From contig JAGVEK010000544.1 of NCBI GenBank assembly GCA_020058315.1, positions 1 through 5,382 on the forward strand: 5,382 nt of DNA. Reading direction: 5' to 3'. The notes beneath the pieces are model-generated. The model was not told where the DNA came from, did not search any database, and worked only from the letters and a program-made list of their open reading frames with translations. Both the position numbers and the translations under genes were made by a program. Positions 5,273-5,382 of the stretch are shown one piece after another. Each line of letters starts with the position of its first letter. Position 1 is the first letter of the stretch. This DNA comes from Candidatus Zixiibacteriota bacterium. Lineage in GTDB: Bacteria > Zixibacteria > MSB-5A5 > WJJR01.

Positions 5273-5382
5273 TCACGAGGATACTGTCAGGAATTTGCCG
5301 ATCGCGGTGACCTTCGCATTGTCGTCCTGCACGAGCGTTGCTTCCAGCAGATGAAGGCGGCCTGTTGATTTTCGGATCTCGG
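5273..5382 (-). CDS. C-terminal end of a hot-dog thioesterase (PaaI-like), partial
   Basis: On the minus strand an open frame enters from the right edge and ends at a TGA (complement of 5273-5275), giving 35 codons. The translation reads EIRKSTGRLHLL then EATLVQDDNAKVTAIGKFLT and ends in VSS. The pattern of G-R, hydrophobic-x-E-A-x-L, a D-x-N/G turn, then V-x-A-x-G-x-F at the end is that of the last two strands of PaaI-type acyl-CoA thioesterases (commonly a G-R-x-x-x-x-x-E-x-x-V-x-D-x-x-G-x-L-V-A-x-x-x-G-x-F-x-V pattern). The catalytic region and start lie outside the window, so activity cannot be judged. It is convergent with the permease gene and unlikely to be functionally tied to it. The fragment is short, so the family call is moderate. 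Confidence 0.6.
   Translation of the reverse strand, partial: EIRKSTGRLHLLEATLVQDDNAKVTAIGKFLTVSS

Noticed and set aside
4260..5276. Long minus-strand open frame of 338 codons
   Set aside because: It is antisense to the well-supported permease gene. Its translation is rich in His, Gln, Glu and Arg without domain motifs, as expected from the complement of hydrophobic codons.

Overview
The window suggests a Gram-negative (diderm) bacterium of fairly high GC content. It encodes an outer-membrane beta-barrel protein with a signal peptide, and a periplasmic binding protein with an inner-membrane ABC permease. I cannot name the species. The style of the intergenic palindromes and the porin-like protein remind me of uncultivated lineages such as Zixibacteria and their relatives, but this is an impression from memory and not a placement.

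Left part (1-1522): three plus-strand genes of unknown function. These are a four-helix membrane protein (73-462), a 56-residue two-helix membrane protein (570-740) and a single-pass anchored protein with two similar halves (818-1522). The gaps hold two different near-perfect palindromes, at 502-527 and 774-797.

Gap 1523-1769: about 250 bases without a convincing gene. It holds a third, unrelated inverted repeat (1561-1636) and a weak candidate promoter (1694-1722).

Right part (1770-5159): a plus-strand gene group that reads as a metal-uptake module, most likely for zinc. Its order is a small His/Cys membrane protein (1770-2063), an outer-membrane porin-like protein with a His-His-His loop (2151-3299), a ZnuA/TroA-type periplasmic metal-binding protein (3339-4298) and a ZnuB-type permease (4305-5159). 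Together these would carry metal across the outer membrane, capture it in the periplasm and pass it through the inner membrane. The ABC ATPase (ZnuC) is not in the window. The next gene lies on the opposite strand, so the ATPase cannot simply follow in this operon.

Right edge (5273-5382, minus strand): the C-terminal 35 codons of a gene that runs off the window. They look like the end of a PaaI-type hot-dog thioesterase. It converges on the permease gene across a 113-base gap that contains one small hairpin.

No rRNA, tRNA, CRISPR array, transposase or phage gene was seen. I found no convincing Zur or Fur operator.
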